Part shown: piece after piece, positions 5,170 to 5,208 of the stretch
How positions within the stretch are numbered: position 1 is the stretch's first letter
Layout: each line of letters begins with the position of its first letter
Assembly (NCBI GenBank): GCA_027069035.1
Contig: JALXFI010000269.1
Location: 1 to 5,208 of the forward strand
Length of the DNA stretch: 5,208 nucleotides
Reading direction: 5' to 3'
Origin: a bacterium
GTDB taxonomy: Bacteria; Desulfobacterota; GWC2-55-46; S146-80; JALXFI01
Made by a program: the position numbers and the translations under genes
The notes under the pieces: model-generated
What the model saw: only the letters and a program-made list of their open reading frames with translations
Databases searched by the model: none
Told to the model about the DNA's origin: nothing

Positions 5170-5208
5170 ATGTCTGAATTAAAGGTATTATTTATCGGGG
5201 ATATTATA
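5170..5208 (+). CDS. ymdB: YmdB/TIGR00282-family metallophosphoesterase, N-terminal fragment
   Basis: Only the first 13 codons are present, reading MSELKVLFIGDII before the window ends. KVLFIGDI is the typical first beta strand of the YmdB (TIGR00282) calcineurin-like phosphoesterases, in which the Asp is a metal ligand. Members hydrolyse 2',3'-cyclic nucleotides in vitro and, in Bacillus subtilis, lower RNase Y activity; a gene directly after rny is the usual place for it. The start is uncertain. ATG 5170 gives the best match to the family N terminus but GGAG (5165-5168) is only one base upstream. The in-frame GTG codons at 5161 and 5164 would place that GGAG inside the gene. The call rests on eight conserved residues plus context. 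Confidence 0.75.
   Translation, partial: MSELKVLFIGDII

Noticed and set aside
1..5208. CRISPR array, insertion sequence, prophage, tRNA or defence system
   Set aside because: No regularly spaced repeats, transposase or integrase motifs, terminal inverted repeats or tRNA-like cloverleaf were seen; the gene set is core housekeeping.

Overview
The window is ordinary chromosomal sequence from what looks like a Gram-negative bacterium, most likely of the Desulfobacterota / 'deltaproteobacterial' type or a related anaerobic lineage such as Nitrospirota. The evidence is the gene order: an archaeal-style split glutamate synthase, then zapB-zapA, a 6S RNA, fthC, rny and a ymdB-type gene, all on the plus strand. 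The zapA / 6S RNA / fthC cluster is an old and widespread arrangement, and rny followed by ymdB is another. The lineage assignment is an inference from gene content and not a proven identification.

Layout. Bases 2-661 are the 3' end of the FMN / Fe-S synthase-domain gene of glutamate synthase. After a 94-base gap, 756-1526 encodes the separate GXGXG structural subunit. Bases 1527-1659 hold two hairpins that probably separate the glt genes from the next unit. Bases 1660-2175 carry two small, directly abutting cell-division genes: a ZapB-like coiled coil and ZapA. Bases about 2183-2370 fold into a 6S RNA, whose long closing stem, central bubble and terminal stem can all be traced by hand. Bases 2382-2842 form a long, T-rich stretch with no convincing gene. 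Bases 2843-3454 encode 5-formyltetrahydrofolate cyclo-ligase, and 3489-5045 encode RNase Y behind a perfect AGGAGG. A 124-base spacer with an 18-base perfect palindrome leads to the first 13 codons of a YmdB/TIGR00282-family phosphoesterase cut by the window end.

How the parts relate. The glt genes serve ammonium assimilation into glutamate. ZapB and ZapA act on the FtsZ ring. 6S RNA sequesters RNA polymerase holoenzyme in slow growth, and in other bacteria is co-transcribed with the folate enzyme gene next to it. RNase Y starts mRNA decay at the membrane, and in Bacillus YmdB influences RNase Y activity. No mobile element, CRISPR array, tRNA, rRNA or defence system is visible. I did not find a previously undescribed system. 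The points most worth a second look are the 6S RNA, the long unexplained spacer behind it, and the palindromes between genes.
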